DNA of 64,000 nucleotides from Actibacterium pelagium (lineage in GTDB: Bacteria; Pseudomonadota; Alphaproteobacteria; Rhodobacterales; Rhodobacteraceae), in the NCBI RefSeq assembly GCF_002285415.1, contig NZ_NSBU01000004.1:620001-684000 (forward strand). Reading direction: 5' to 3'. Shown piece after piece: positions 18,182 to 26,316 of the stretch (positions within the stretch are counted from its first letter, which is position 1; each line of letters opens with the position of its first letter). Made by a program: the position numbers and the translations under genes. Under the pieces are notes generated by a model. It ran no database searches. It saw only the letters and a program-made list of their open reading frames with translations, and was not told the DNA's origin.

Positions 18182-18565
18182 TCAACCAATCTCGGCCTGA
18201 AGTTCCGAGATCACTTTGATCGAACTGTCTGCCACACGTTCCAGACGCAGCAAGACCGCGTTCATCGCGACGGGGTCGGGATTCTGGCAAAGTTTTTGCA
18301 CATCGGTCGTCACACGCTGCAAGCTGGTCAGACCCATGGTTTGTGCTGCCGAGTGCAGTCGTCCGGCCGATCTGGCCGTAGCCCCAAGCCGCCCCGTACG
18401 AGAGACGGCCCGCAGATGGTCCAGAAGGCATGTCAGATCATTTACCGTCTGCGCGACGCGCTGTTCCCCTTTTTCCAGACCCACCCGAAGATAAACCTCG
18501 GCAAGTCGATCAGCATCAACCTGCAAATACTCTCGTGGGTTAAGCCTTTGAATTCTTTCCACCAT
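18182..18565 (-). CDS. Small helical protein resembling an Hpt phosphotransfer domain
   Basis: A 127-aa all-helical protein from ATG 18565. The central stretch RSAGRLHSAAQTMGLTSLQ followed by LLRLERVADSS resembles the histidine phosphotransfer (Hpt) helix, with His in RLHSAAQTMGL as a possible phosphoacceptor. The usual HxxKG core is not intact (HSAAQ), so phosphotransfer is doubtful. It sits just upstream of the aminopeptidase gene on the same strand, 56 bases away. The alternative is an uncharacterised Rhodobacterales helical protein. Confidence 0.6.
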   Translation of the reverse strand: MVERIQRLNPREYLQVDADRLAEVYLRVGLEKGEQRVAQTVNDLTCLLDHLRAVSRTGRLGATARSAGRLHSAAQTMGLTSLQRVTTDVQKLCQNPDPVAMNAVLLRLERVADSSIKVISELQAEIG

Positions 18566-19040
18566 CGCGAACCCCTTTGATTCCAAGCGCGTGCGCAAAG
18601 GATCACCGGCGGCCTTCAACAAAGTCTTTCATTGGAACAGCGAAATACCTTCGATTTCGGGCAAATGCGGCAGAGCTTTGAAACGGCCTGTTAAGCTTGT
18701 TCTTTTGGATTGCCATGGCGCTGAAAAGAAAAGAACCACCGACCGGTGGTCGATGGTTCAATATCCGCGTGAGTGGTAGTTCCGGTCTGGATGGGCGCGG
18801 ATGCCCTGGTTGTGATCACCGGAACAAGGCGAAATGAAGCTCGTCCCTATAATGCGCAACGGTTCCGACCGGCAGTATAACAAGGTTTAGTTTGGACCTA
18901 TGGAGACAATCCAACCTAACCTGTGATCGGTCAAACAACTTGGATTTCCGAACCGCCCCACGTGGTCGGCCATCCTGTTTGAATCGATTACAGTCACATT
19001 TTTACCATTTTTGAGATTGGAGTGGGGAGCTAACCCGTCA
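18566..19040. other. Gene-free gap with local RNA-like structure
   Basis: About 475 bases with no convincing protein gene on either strand. Local structure is visible: nested repeats around 18733-18760 (ACCACC/GGTGGT inside GAACCA/TGGTTC), and a longer arm pair TTCCGGT (18780-18786) with ACCGGAA (18818-18824) enclosing GGGC/GCCC. This could be a 5' leader for the minus-strand gene ending at 18182, or an unrecognised RNA. The AT-rich part near 18990-19020 may hold a promoter. Confidence 0.35.
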
Positions 19041-19073
19041 TATAGCGGCGGTAAAAGGTATACCGCCGCTATA
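19041..19073 (-). terminator. Perfect 13-bp hairpin behind asd
   Basis: TATAGCGGCGGTA (19041-19053) and TACCGCCGCTATA (19061-19073) are exact inverted repeats around a 7-nt loop, beginning 13 bases past the asd stop codon. The minus-strand side lacks a T-run, while the plus-strand side reads ACTTTTGA. It most likely ends the asd transcript or stabilises its 3' end. Confidence 0.65.
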
Positions 19074-19085
19074 CTTTTGAATAGT

Positions 19086-20108
19086 TCAGCCCTTTTTCAG
19101 AACCTTATTGCCCAGCAACTCTGCGATTTGGACAGCATTCAGCGCCGCACCCTTACGCAGGTTGTCGCTGACGCACCACAGGTTGATTCCATTCTCGACG
19201 GTCGAGTCCTGACGGATGCGGCTGATAAAAGTTGCATAGTCGCCAACGCATTCGACCGGGGTGGTATAGCCACCGGCTTCGCGCTTATCGACGACCAGAA
19301 TACCCGGCGCTTCGCGCAGGATGTCGCGGGCTTCGTCTTCGTCCAGGAAGTCTTCGAACTCGATGTTGATCGATTCCGAATGGCCAACAAATACCGGAAC
19401 TCGGACACAGGTCGCGGTGACCTTGATCGAGGTGTCGATGATCTTCTTCGTCTCGGCGACCATCTTCCATTCTTCCTTGGTCGAGCCGTCTTCAAGGAAG
19501 ACGTCGATATGCGGAATGACGTTGAAGGCAATCTGCTTGGGGTAAACCTTCGGCGCGACCTCCTGACCCGGCACGTACATGCCTTTGGTCTGGTCCCACA
19601 GCTCGTCGATTGCGTCTTTGCCCGAACCGGACACCGACTGATAGGTCGACACGACAACGCGCTTGATCTTGGCGCGGTCGTGCAGCGGCTTCAGCGCCAC
19701 AACCATCTGCGCGGTCGAGCAGTTGGGGTTCGCGATGATGTTCTTGTTCTTATACTCGTGGATCGCGTCGGGGTTCACTTCCGGTACGATCAGCGGGATT
19801 TTCGGATCATAGCGGTAAAGAGAGCTGTTATCGATCACGACACAGCCAGCCGCGGCCGCTTTCGGCGCATAGGTCTTGGTCGCCTCAGAGCCCACAGCGA
19901 ACAGCGCCATGTCCCAGCCTGCGAAATCAAACTTATCCAGATCCTTCGTGGTCAGGGTCTGATCGCCAAAGCTTACCTCGGTGCCCAGGGAACGACGGCT
20001 CGCCAGAACAGCGATTTCGTCGACGGGGAACTGGCGCTCTGCCAGGATGTTCAGCATTTCGCGGCCCACGTTACCGGTGGCGCCAACGACGGCGATTTTA
20101 TAGCCCAT
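19086..20108 (-). CDS. asd: Aspartate-semialdehyde dehydrogenase
   Basis: A 340-aa enzyme that reduces aspartyl phosphate to aspartate semialdehyde with NADPH, the branch step to Lys/diaminopimelate, Met and Thr. The nucleotide-binding loop is GATGNVG (residues 9-15), the catalytic Cys is in NPNCSTAQMV (about residue 130), and the later motif is SVSGSGKDAIDEL. ATG 20108 is preceded by AGGAG at the proper distance; the longer frame to 20150 adds unrelated residues. The length matches the family. Confidence 0.95.
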   Translation of the reverse strand: MGYKIAVVGATGNVGREMLNILAERQFPVDEIAVLASRRSLGTEVSFGDQTLTTKDLDKFDFAGWDMALFAVGSEATKTYAPKAAAAGCVVIDNSSLYRYDPKIPLIVPEVNPDAIHEYKNKNIIANPNCSTAQMVVALKPLHDRAKIKRVVVSTYQSVSGSGKDAIDELWDQTKGMYVPGQEVAPKVYPKQIAFNVIPHIDVFLEDGSTKEEWKMVAETKKIIDTSIKVTATCVRVPVFVGHSESINIEFEDFLDEDEARDILREAPGILVVDKREAGGYTTPVECVGDYATFISRIRQDSTVENGINLWCVSDNLRKGAALNAVQIAELLGNKVLKKG

Positions 20109-20185
20109 AACGGCTCTCCTACTTACGTCTGGATGACTGGCGCGGACCAATATCGCAATCCGCTGGCAGGGGGAAGAGGCTTATA

Positions 20186-21316
20186 TTAAAGGGCGCGACC
20201 CTGTATCAATCGGCGCACAGCCTCTGGGTCGACGGTGACGTTACCGTCAGCGTCTGTTTCGGTGCGCGGGTAGTAGACTTGATCGAGGTAGGTCATGAAC
20301 GCACCGCGCAAAGCCGGATCAAATCCAAGCGCTTCTGGCTTGGAAAGCAGGTCTTTCAGCGCGTCCAATGAGCGTGCCGATTGAACCAGCCCGGGCAGTG
20401 CGAAGAAAGCCTGTCCAAGCGTGATAACCGGGCGGTCATAAAAGAACGCCTGAAGCCCAACGGAAGAGTTGATGGTGATCACTCCGCCACTGGCCGCGAC
20501 CTGCGCAAAGGTGTCTGTCTGGTTGTCGACGACCAACCGTCCGTTTGCCGTGGCAAGGGCGGATTGCAGGGGTTCGGCCAAGGATGTTTTGGCCGACGGG
20601 TGTTCCTTGATCCGAACGTGCCAGCCCTCTGGCAGTGTCTTGGCTGCCTTGGCCAGAGCATCCAGCATACCGGGAACCGATCCGACCCAGTCTGAAAACA
20701 GCGTGATCTGACTGTCGTTGGGCACTTGCAGCGGACAGAAGAGGAATTTTCCGGCCTCTTCCAGCGCCTCGGACCCGGCTTGGCCGACGTCCTTTCGACG
20801 AGACGCCCGCGCCGTCAGGTTTGCACCCAGCTCGCGCCAATCGTCCCCTTGGCGGTCAGGCGACTGGTCTCCCCAGTCCAGATAAAATCCCGGATCGCGT
20901 GGCAGGCCGTTCAGCGCATTCACTCCTTCGGGGTCCAGTGTGCAGCGGTTCGGGAACGGCGCAAGCTCTGCGAACAAGCGCCTTACACCTGCGTCCTTCG
21001 CACCGTCCATGAAGGCACGGCGAGAGCCCGTAAGCCCGTTCCAGCACATGGCAATCTGGTCGTTGTGTCGAGTGAAATAGCGACGTGCCCAATTGTACTG
21101 GGCGCGGATCAGGTGGAACTTCAACCAGCGTCCGACCGGCCCTTTGGGTTGACGTTTGGCCACCGCCAGAGCGTCGCTGGCACGTGCCGTGCTTTCGGGA
21201 AATCCCCGAAAAGACAGGCCAATGACAGGCAAACGGCGTCCGCCGCCAGCGGTCTTTGCGACCGAGGCGAACAGAGTGTCTTTCTTGCGGGCCCACCCCG
21301 CGAGATAGGTAATCAT
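20186..21316 (-). CDS. Capsule polysaccharide biosynthesis protein (KpsS/KpsC-like)
   Basis: A 376-aa protein of the capsule-biosynthesis family PF05159. Characteristic pieces are FCPLQVPNDSQI, the RIKEHPS motif, and GGVITINSSVGLQAFFYDRPVITLGQAFFALPGL, all found in KpsC/KpsS Kdo-transferase-type proteins. It would act in the cytoplasm or at the inner-membrane face on the lipid-linked start of a capsular chain. ATG 21316 is preferred; the upstream extension is not similar to the family. It belongs to the minus-strand arm of the polysaccharide locus, with the BY-kinase-like and Wzz genes. Confidence 0.8.
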   Translation of the reverse strand: MITYLAGWARKKDTLFASVAKTAGGGRRLPVIGLSFRGFPESTARASDALAVAKRQPKGPVGRWLKFHLIRAQYNWARRYFTRHNDQIAMCWNGLTGSRRAFMDGAKDAGVRRLFAELAPFPNRCTLDPEGVNALNGLPRDPGFYLDWGDQSPDRQGDDWRELGANLTARASRRKDVGQAGSEALEEAGKFLFCPLQVPNDSQITLFSDWVGSVPGMLDALAKAAKTLPEGWHVRIKEHPSAKTSLAEPLQSALATANGRLVVDNQTDTFAQVAASGGVITINSSVGLQAFFYDRPVITLGQAFFALPGLVQSARSLDALKDLLSKPEALGFDPALRGAFMTYLDQVYYPRTETDADGNVTVDPEAVRRLIQGRAL

Positions 21317-21384
21317 GATCGGTCTGCCTGTTGGTGCTGCCCAAGGTGTATCGCTTGCGCTTGGGACAGGCAATCGCCGGAGGC

Positions 21385-22077
21385 TTAGATCATGCCGCGA
21401 CTTTCGGTCAGAACCGAACCAATAATTGGCAGGATGCCTTCGAACCGGTCCCTGCACATGGATAAGTCTCGTTCCGTCGTCACGTCAGAGGGTACGCAGA
21501 TCAACAGTCCATCCAACATTGGCGCGGCCGCCAGCGCATCGGGGTGATCAAGAAGGGCGGGTAGGTCGAACAACATCAGGTCGGGTTGGAACTCTGCATC
21601 AATCTGATCGATTTCATCTAGCGTTGCATATGAGGTCAGACAGGACATCGACGAGATCGCCGGATCAGCGATCTGACTAACCGCCAAATTCGGAGCGAGG
21701 CGGAATGAGGCCGTCGTCATCTGCTTATTGGTTTGGGCTGGTACAGCTTTTCGAGCCAGAAAAGCGGTGAACCCGTTTGATCCGGTGTTCAGATCAAAGG
21801 CAAAGACCTTCGTTCCTTCCAAGTGCCGAAATCCTTGTAGTAGCAGGCTGGTCAGTGACGTCTCTGACTTTTGATTCCGAGGCGCAGCGATGCCGATACG
21901 CCGCAGCTTCAAAGCTTCTGACTGACGAAGCACCCGAATGGCCAGATGATCGGCATGGGGTTGAAGCGGGTCCGGCCAACTCGGGTTCGCTGCAAATGGT
22001 ATCCCGTTCCAGGCGACATTGGACGACATCTGAAGTGTCGGTTCCGAGCGGGCAGATGCGCTTAGCACAGTCGTCAT
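21385..22077 (-). CDS. Degenerate BY-kinase/CpsD-like P-loop protein
   Basis: A 230-aa protein with the layout of bacterial tyrosine kinases that partner Wzz. The positions of Walker A', KVFAFDLN, and the Walker B region, PDLMLFDLPALLDHPDA, are recognisable. The C-terminal GLLICVPSDVTTERDL resembles the VVxxGxTxxxxL stretch of CpsD proteins. The Walker A itself is missing: the expected GxGKT/S is APRNQKSETS. No C-terminal Tyr cluster is seen. ATP hydrolysis or kinase activity is therefore doubtful, and it may be a structural regulator of chain length. It overlaps the Wzz gene by 4 bases (ATGA). Confidence 0.75.
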   Translation of the reverse strand: MTTVLSASARSEPTLQMSSNVAWNGIPFAANPSWPDPLQPHADHLAIRVLRQSEALKLRRIGIAAPRNQKSETSLTSLLLQGFRHLEGTKVFAFDLNTGSNGFTAFLARKAVPAQTNKQMTTASFRLAPNLAVSQIADPAISSMSCLTSYATLDEIDQIDAEFQPDLMLFDLPALLDHPDALAAAPMLDGLLICVPSDVTTERDLSMCRDRFEGILPIIGSVLTESRGMI

Positions 22078-23393
22078 GAGAGTGCCTCTTTCTCGATTTG
22101 GAACGGTGGGATTTCCAAAAGGGGCCCCGTCCCCAGTATTTCGGTGATCTGATACGGGGAGCGAATGGTTTGGCTGAAATGACTGATAGCCAACACGGCC
22201 CCCACGCCCGCCAAAAGACTGAGAACGGCAGAGCCGATCGCCAGAACCAACAGGCTTATTCCTTCTGGGGTTCGCGGCGCTAGTGGCACATCGACCAAGG
22301 ACCAACGATTGGCCGCGCCCAATCGAATGGCTTCTTGCCAGGACTGCGCGGTGTTCAGGGCCGTCAGGGTCTTGCTTTGCTGAAGCTCCGCCATGCCCCT
22401 TTGACGTAGCAAAGCCTCTAACCGACCCGCGTTCTCTGGGGTAGCCTCGATCGACTGTTGAAGGGTCTGCAAATCGTCTTGGAGGGCGCGCTCTTGTGAT
22501 TTCATCAAGCTGATCTGGGCAGCAAGAGTCGCAAAGACCGCATCCCCACTGGTCAGCCGTTTCAAAGTTTCATCCAGTTCGGCGATCCGCGCGTCCAGAA
22601 GCACCATTCGCGCAGAGCCCTGTGGGCTGAACTCTTCCGCGCGCTGGCGTTCCTGACGCGCGCGCTGAAGTTGGACAAAGACCCGTTCTGCTTCTTCCTG
22701 TGCGGCCGCGTCGGACTCTGCTTCAAGTTTCAATCGGTCATTTGCCACTTGCCGCAACTGAGATTGCAGTTCTGCCCGAAGGGCAAGCCGTGACGGGATC
22801 GTGTCGGGAAAAGCCTCGCCCGCGCTTTGCCGCAAGGTCAGGATTTCAGCGTCCAGCCACGCCAGTTCTTCGGCACTACCTGCAACGGCCAATGAGGCAA
22901 AGCGAACGGCTTGATCTGCCCGTGCTGTTTGTCGCTTAATGTCGGACGCCAGAACTTGTCGCGCCAAAGCTTCTGCGGTTTCGCGCGCAATTGCCGGATC
23001 TGAATGTACGAAGGTGATGTGCAACAGGCTGGCCCTATTACCGCCGATCAGCCTTCGGGTTCTGATGGCGGCTCGCATAGCTTCAGCCGTTTCGGCCTTG
23101 TTCAGGGTCTTATGTATTCCGGAATGGCTTGCGACCGTCACAAGCGTCTCAGTGGTCATCAACGCCCGTTCGGCGATCTCAAGCTCGGCGGCTGGCCGAA
23201 TGGCAGTCGCACCGGGGGCCAGGCTGGTCGCGGCGGGCGTCGCGTCGAGCAATAGCCAAACCTCGGCCCGGTACCCGCGGGGGAGATACAGGGACACAAG
23301 CAATGACAGAAGGAGACACGCGAAAACGACCAGCCCAAAAAGCCGACGTCGAAAACGGATGTCACACCAAAGGTTGTGAATGAAGTCGGGCAC
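22074..23393 (-). CDS. Wzz/GNVR-type polysaccharide chain-length determinant
   Basis: An approximately 439-aa polysaccharide co-polymerase. One membrane helix is near the N-terminus (LFGLVVFACLLLSLLVSLYL), followed by a periplasmic stretch with two long coiled coils (roughly residues 150-330), and a second helix lies near the C-terminus (VLAIGSAVLSLLAGVGAVLAI). I prefer a GTG start at 23393, preceded by AAGAGG; an upstream GTG at 23495 would translate an AT-rich stretch that looks like a promoter. The downstream P-loop gene overlaps it by 4 bases, the usual Wzz/BY-kinase pairing. Confidence 0.85.
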   Translation of the reverse strand: MPDFIHNLWCDIRFRRRLFGLVVFACLLLSLLVSLYLPRGYRAEVWLLLDATPAATSLAPGATAIRPAAELEIAERALMTTETLVTVASHSGIHKTLNKAETAEAMRAAIRTRRLIGGNRASLLHITFVHSDPAIARETAEALARQVLASDIKRQTARADQAVRFASLAVAGSAEELAWLDAEILTLRQSAGEAFPDTIPSRLALRAELQSQLRQVANDRLKLEAESDAAAQEEAERVFVQLQRARQERQRAEEFSPQGSARMVLLDARIAELDETLKRLTSGDAVFATLAAQISLMKSQERALQDDLQTLQQSIEATPENAGRLEALLRQRGMAELQQSKTLTALNTAQSWQEAIRLGAANRWSLVDVPLAPRTPEGISLLVLAIGSAVLSLLAGVGAVLAISHFSQTIRSPYQITEILGTGPLLEIPPFQIEKEALS

Positions 23394-23560
23394 GGTAGGC
23401 CTCTTCCCAAAGCAATATCCTAAATTTGCGCAAATGAATCTTAAAATTCTCTTTAATTTAAAGCGGGTCTGGTCGGGCGGATCGGCCGCAAACACTAAGC
23501 CTTTGTTAAGAGTTCCCTTGTATTTGACTTAATTGCGAGGGAAACGATGGAGTAGGCGTC
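23394..23560. promoter_or_regulatory. Divergent promoter of polysaccharide locus with 12-bp palindrome
   Basis: An AT-rich 167-bp region between the two divergent arms of the polysaccharide locus. ATTTGCGCAAAT at 23424-23435 is a perfect 12-bp palindrome and a candidate operator. A TTGACT box at 23524-23529 could be a -35 element, but its distance to the ATG at 23561 is short. No other gene is seen. Confidence 0.45.
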
Positions 23561-24214
23561 ATGCGCTTTGAAACCGGTATCGGCCCGGAAATCGTGACCA
23601 CCTCAAAGGTGCGGATTTATCCCTATTTCAAACCGTTTTTCGAGATAGCTTTGGTCTTGATGGCTGCGCCCTTGGTCCTGCCAATTGTCGCCGTTCTGGC
23701 TGTACTGATCATGCTCGACGGAGGAGCCCCCTTTTACAGCCAGTGGCGTTTGGGCCGCGGGGGTCGGCCTTTTCGTATGTGGAAACTGCGTAGCATGGTT
23801 TCCGATGCAGAATGCGCCCTTGAAACCCATTTGCAGACGTATCCCGAAGCGCGTCGGGAATGGGACCGCATTCAAAAACTGCAAGACGACCCGCGCGTCA
23901 CGCCATTGGGACGGTTCTTGCGCAAAACATCTTTGGACGAGCTGCCTCAGCTTCTGAACGTCCTGCTTGGCGAAATGGCGTTGGTCGGCCCGCGCCCGAT
24001 ATTGCCAGAGCAAGCGGACCGCTATCCAGAGCGCACTTATTACCGCATGCGGCCGGGCTTGACCGGGCTTTGGCAAATTTCAGGGCGGGGGCAAAGCCTT
24101 TTCGGCGCGCGTGGTACCTTCGACACGATCTACGAATCCGCGATGAGCTTTACCGTCGACATTCAGATCCTGTTTCGGACGCTTGTGGTGGTTTGGCGGG
24201 GGACCGGCGTATGA
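23561..24214 (+). CDS. Initiating sugar-phosphate transferase (WbaP/ExoY family)
   Basis: A 217-aa polyprenyl-phosphate sugar-1-phosphate transferase. A single N-terminal hydrophobic segment (residues 30-55) is followed by the family signature: KLRSM, then LRKTSLDELPQLLNVLLGEM, VGPRP and RPGLTGLWQISGRG. It loads the first sugar (commonly galactose or glucose) onto undecaprenyl phosphate at the inner membrane, starting repeat-unit assembly. GGAG stands 8 bases before the ATG. It overlaps the pssD gene by 4 bases (ATGA). Confidence 0.9.
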   Translation: MRFETGIGPEIVTTSKVRIYPYFKPFFEIALVLMAAPLVLPIVAVLAVLIMLDGGAPFYSQWRLGRGGRPFRMWKLRSMVSDAECALETHLQTYPEARREWDRIQKLQDDPRVTPLGRFLRKTSLDELPQLLNVLLGEMALVGPRPILPEQADRYPERTYYRMRPGLTGLWQISGRGQSLFGARGTFDTIYESAMSFTVDIQILFRTLVVVWRGTGV

Positions 24215-24651
24215 AGCCAAGGGTTCTTGCTGTGTCTTCCCAAGGTGGGCATTGGGAACAGCTTTGGCAGCTTTTACCAGCGTTCGAAGAGATGGACACT
24301 TATCTGGTCTGCGCGGGGGCAGAAACCCAGAATGACCGACAGGTTAGACGGGTTGTGGATTGCAACCGTCATACGCCCATCCGGGCCCTTGTGTGTTTCT
24401 TCCAGCTTGTTCGGATAGCTCTCACCTTGCGGCCACATTTTGTTGTCTCGACCGGAGCATTGCCCGGAGCAATTGCCTTGGCCGTCGGGCGCATGATCGG
24501 CGCGCGGACGATCTGGGTGGATTCATTGGCAAATGCAGAGGCGCTGTCGCAATCAGGCCGCTTTGTGCGACCGGTCAGTGACCTACATCTGACGCAATGG
24601 CCCGAGGTCAGTGCCAGAACCGGGTCGCAATACTATGGGTCATTGCTGTGA
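24211..24651 (+). CDS. pssD: PssD/Alg14-like glycosyltransferase subunit
   Basis: A 146-aa protein matching the PssD/Alg14 family: an N-terminal VLAVSSQGGHWEQLWQLLP, a central VVSTGALPGAIALAVGRM and a C-terminal LTQWPEV. Alg14-type proteins anchor the catalytic Alg13-like partner at the membrane; together they add the second sugar to the lipid-linked acceptor. ATG 24211 lies inside the end of the previous gene, and the TGA stop overlaps the GTG start of pssE, so the three genes are translationally coupled. Confidence 0.85.
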   Translation: MKPRVLAVSSQGGHWEQLWQLLPAFEEMDTYLVCAGAETQNDRQVRRVVDCNRHTPIRALVCFFQLVRIALTLRPHFVVSTGALPGAIALAVGRMIGARTIWVDSLANAEALSQSGRFVRPVSDLHLTQWPEVSARTGSQYYGSLL

Positions 24652-25118
24652 TCTTTGTGACCGTTGGAACACAGTTTCCCTTCCCGCGATTGGTGAACGC
24701 GATTGCCGAACTCGACCTAGATGAAAAGGTCGTCGCGCAGGTTGGGTCCGACAGTGGGGTTTACCCATTTGAGACCGCTGATTTTATGAGGCCGGAGGCT
24801 TTTGAAGAAGCCGCCCAACAAGCTCGCGTGATCGTGGCCCATGCCGGGATGGGGTCGGTTTTGGCTGCAAGGCGTTGGAGCAAGCCCCTGATATTGATGC
24901 CGCGACGTGCGGACTTTGGCGAACACCGGAACGATCATCAACTGGCGACAGCCAGACAGTTGTGGGGTCGCGTTGGGGTCGACATTGCTTGGTCGGAAAA
25001 AGCGCTTGGCGGGTTTCTGGCATGCCCTCTAACGGGGCCACAAACCGGGCCAACCGAGCATAAACAACAGCTTCTGGCGCAGCTTCAGGATTTCGTCAGT
25101 CAAAGCAGCGTACGGTAG
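24648..25118 (+). CDS. pssE: PssE/Alg13-like glycosyltransferase catalytic subunit
   Basis: A 156-aa partner of PssD with the Alg13 pattern: IFVTVGTQFPFPRLV at the start, then VIVAHAGMGSVLAARRWSKPLILMPR and GEHRNDHQLATA. I assign a GTG start at 24648 that overlaps the pssD stop (GTGA), because it places the IFVTVGTQ strand at the N-terminus as in the family; the frame extends upstream but without similarity. It likely uses a UDP-sugar to extend the lipid-linked sugar made by the upstream transferase. Confidence 0.85.
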   Translation: MIFVTVGTQFPFPRLVNAIAELDLDEKVVAQVGSDSGVYPFETADFMRPEAFEEAAQQARVIVAHAGMGSVLAARRWSKPLILMPRRADFGEHRNDHQLATARQLWGRVGVDIAWSEKALGGFLACPLTGPQTGPTEHKQQLLAQLQDFVSQSSVR

Positions 25119-25119
25119 C

Positions 25120-25135
25120 GTAAGAAACTTCTTAC
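25120..25135. promoter_or_regulatory. 16-bp inverted repeat before ghsA-like gene
   Basis: GTAAGAAACTTCTTAC has 7-bp arms around an AC centre and lies 45 bases before the spike-base ATG. It may be an operator or a weak hairpin behind pssE. I saw no CtrA-type TTAA-N7-TTAA site. Confidence 0.3.
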
Positions 25136-25180
25136 CGGGTCGGCACAAGGTTCTTCGGCCATTCCAAGGAAGGACACGCC

Positions 25181-25444
25181 ATGCCAATTGACAATTTTTC
25201 CAGCACCGCCCCCAGCCTCAGCAGCCCGGCCACGGGCATCGAAGAGATTATCCCAAGTGACAGCACAGATCTGGCCGTCACAACCCGCGCCCTGAATGTA
25301 GGGCAATCGGGAACGGTTCGGGTTGCGACCTCTGACGGCACGGTCGCGGACCTGTTCATTGCGGCGGGTATTGCCTTTCCGGTGCGCGTGACCCGGGTTT
25401 TTGCAACAGGGACCGACGCTGGAACGATCCGGGGGCTGTACTAG
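25181..25444 (+). CDS. ghsA: Spike-base protein, RCAP_Rcc01079 (GhsA) family
   Basis: An 87-aa beta-rich protein with the pattern of the gene-transfer-agent head-spike base family: SDSTDLAVTTRALNVGQSG, then VRVATSDGTVADLFIAAG, FPVRVTRVFATGTDAG and a terminal LY. In Rhodobacter capsulatus GhsA anchors the GhsB fibre on the GTA head, and the spikes bind the cell capsule. Here the gene follows pssE by 62 bases in a polysaccharide locus, not in a GTA structural cluster. AAGGAAGGA precedes the ATG. Its stop overlaps the convergent glycosyltransferase stop in a CTAG. The symbol is by family resemblance; a free-standing phage-like spike protein is the alternative. Confidence 0.75.
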   Translation: MPIDNFSSTAPSLSSPATGIEEIIPSDSTDLAVTTRALNVGQSGTVRVATSDGTVADLFIAAGIAFPVRVTRVFATGTDAGTIRGLY

Positions 25445-26235
25445 GCGGTCTCCCACCCGCATTCAGCGGAGAAGACTTTCGGGTCGGTGGCGGTGTCACC
25501 GGCCCTTTCTTTGCGTTGTCGTCGCGATTTCCATGCGCGCAGGCGATAGAGGGCCAGATCCAGCCCATGCCAGCGCAGCCACAGAACGGGGGTGCGTACA
25601 GGTAGTTCCCTGCGCCACTTTCGCCAAACTGCGCGATAGGCGCGCGCAAACCCCTTGCCCAGATAGCCGTGGAACCTGTCGTTGTGGACCACCGGCAAAT
25701 GCGCGACCCATGCCTCCATTCGGTTTGCCCCGGCGGTCTGAACGATGTCGGTGCCATAGAGGTGCCAGTCGGGCAGTGCGGGGTCAAACCGCAGGCCGGA
25801 AGCGCGGTTGAGGATGATCACCAGCTCATCAACGCTTGAGGTGCGAAGGGGGGCGGCCACGGGCGTGCCCACCACCCCAGACAGGCTGGTACTGTAGACC
25901 GCGCCTCTGTGTTGGTCCCCAACCATGCCAAACGGTGCAAGCACACCCCAGTGTGGATCATTCTCTGAAAGCCAATCTAGTGTTTCCCAAAGCTGAGACA
26001 GCCAGCCGGGGGGGAAGTAAACGTCTTGATGGGCAAATATTATGAGATCGGACGTGGTTCGATCCAAAGCACGGTTATAGGCCACGGAGGCTGACGGCGC
26101 ATTCCATTCCTGATGCAGCTCCTCCACCTGTCCGACGAGGTCAGAGACCATCAGGTTGCGCTGTAAGACTTGGGCGTCATTACAGGCACAGACAAGCGCC
26201 AAGGTCGGCCGCGGTTTCGGAATGGGCTTCGTCAT
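25441..26235 (-). CDS. Glycosyltransferase, GT2/StrF-like
   Basis: A 264-aa protein with a GT-A fold like the StrF-type domain (PF13712): SVAYNRALDRTTSDLIIFAHQDVYFPPGWLSQL contains the acceptor loop and the HQDV metal-binding replacement for DxD. A His/Asp-rich segment (DWHLYGTDIVQTA, then VVHNDRFHGYLG) completes the active site. It is cytoplasmic and probably transfers a sugar in assembly of the polysaccharide repeat. It lies between plus-strand genes and converges with the spike-base gene, so it has its own promoter in the 81-bp gap before the acyltransferase gene. Confidence 0.75.
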   Translation of the reverse strand: MTKPIPKPRPTLALVCACNDAQVLQRNLMVSDLVGQVEELHQEWNAPSASVAYNRALDRTTSDLIIFAHQDVYFPPGWLSQLWETLDWLSENDPHWGVLAPFGMVGDQHRGAVYSTSLSGVVGTPVAAPLRTSSVDELVIILNRASGLRFDPALPDWHLYGTDIVQTAGANRMEAWVAHLPVVHNDRFHGYLGKGFARAYRAVWRKWRRELPVRTPVLWLRWHGLDLALYRLRAWKSRRQRKERAGDTATDPKVFSAECGWETA

Positions 26236-26316
26236 CGGTTTCAGGCTGGCAAAACTTGGTAAACTGGGGGTTAACCATTCTCAGGCATTCAGAGGTCATA
26301 GCCACCGGATAAGCCG

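Noticed and set aside
19011-20189. Plus-strand open frame of 392 codons opposite asd
   Set aside because: Shadow of the conserved asd gene.
23395-23495. N-terminal extension of the Wzz gene to a GTG at 23495
   Set aside because: The stretch is AT-rich, holds the ATTTGCGCAAAT palindrome and looks like a promoter. GTG 23393 has a ribosome-binding site.
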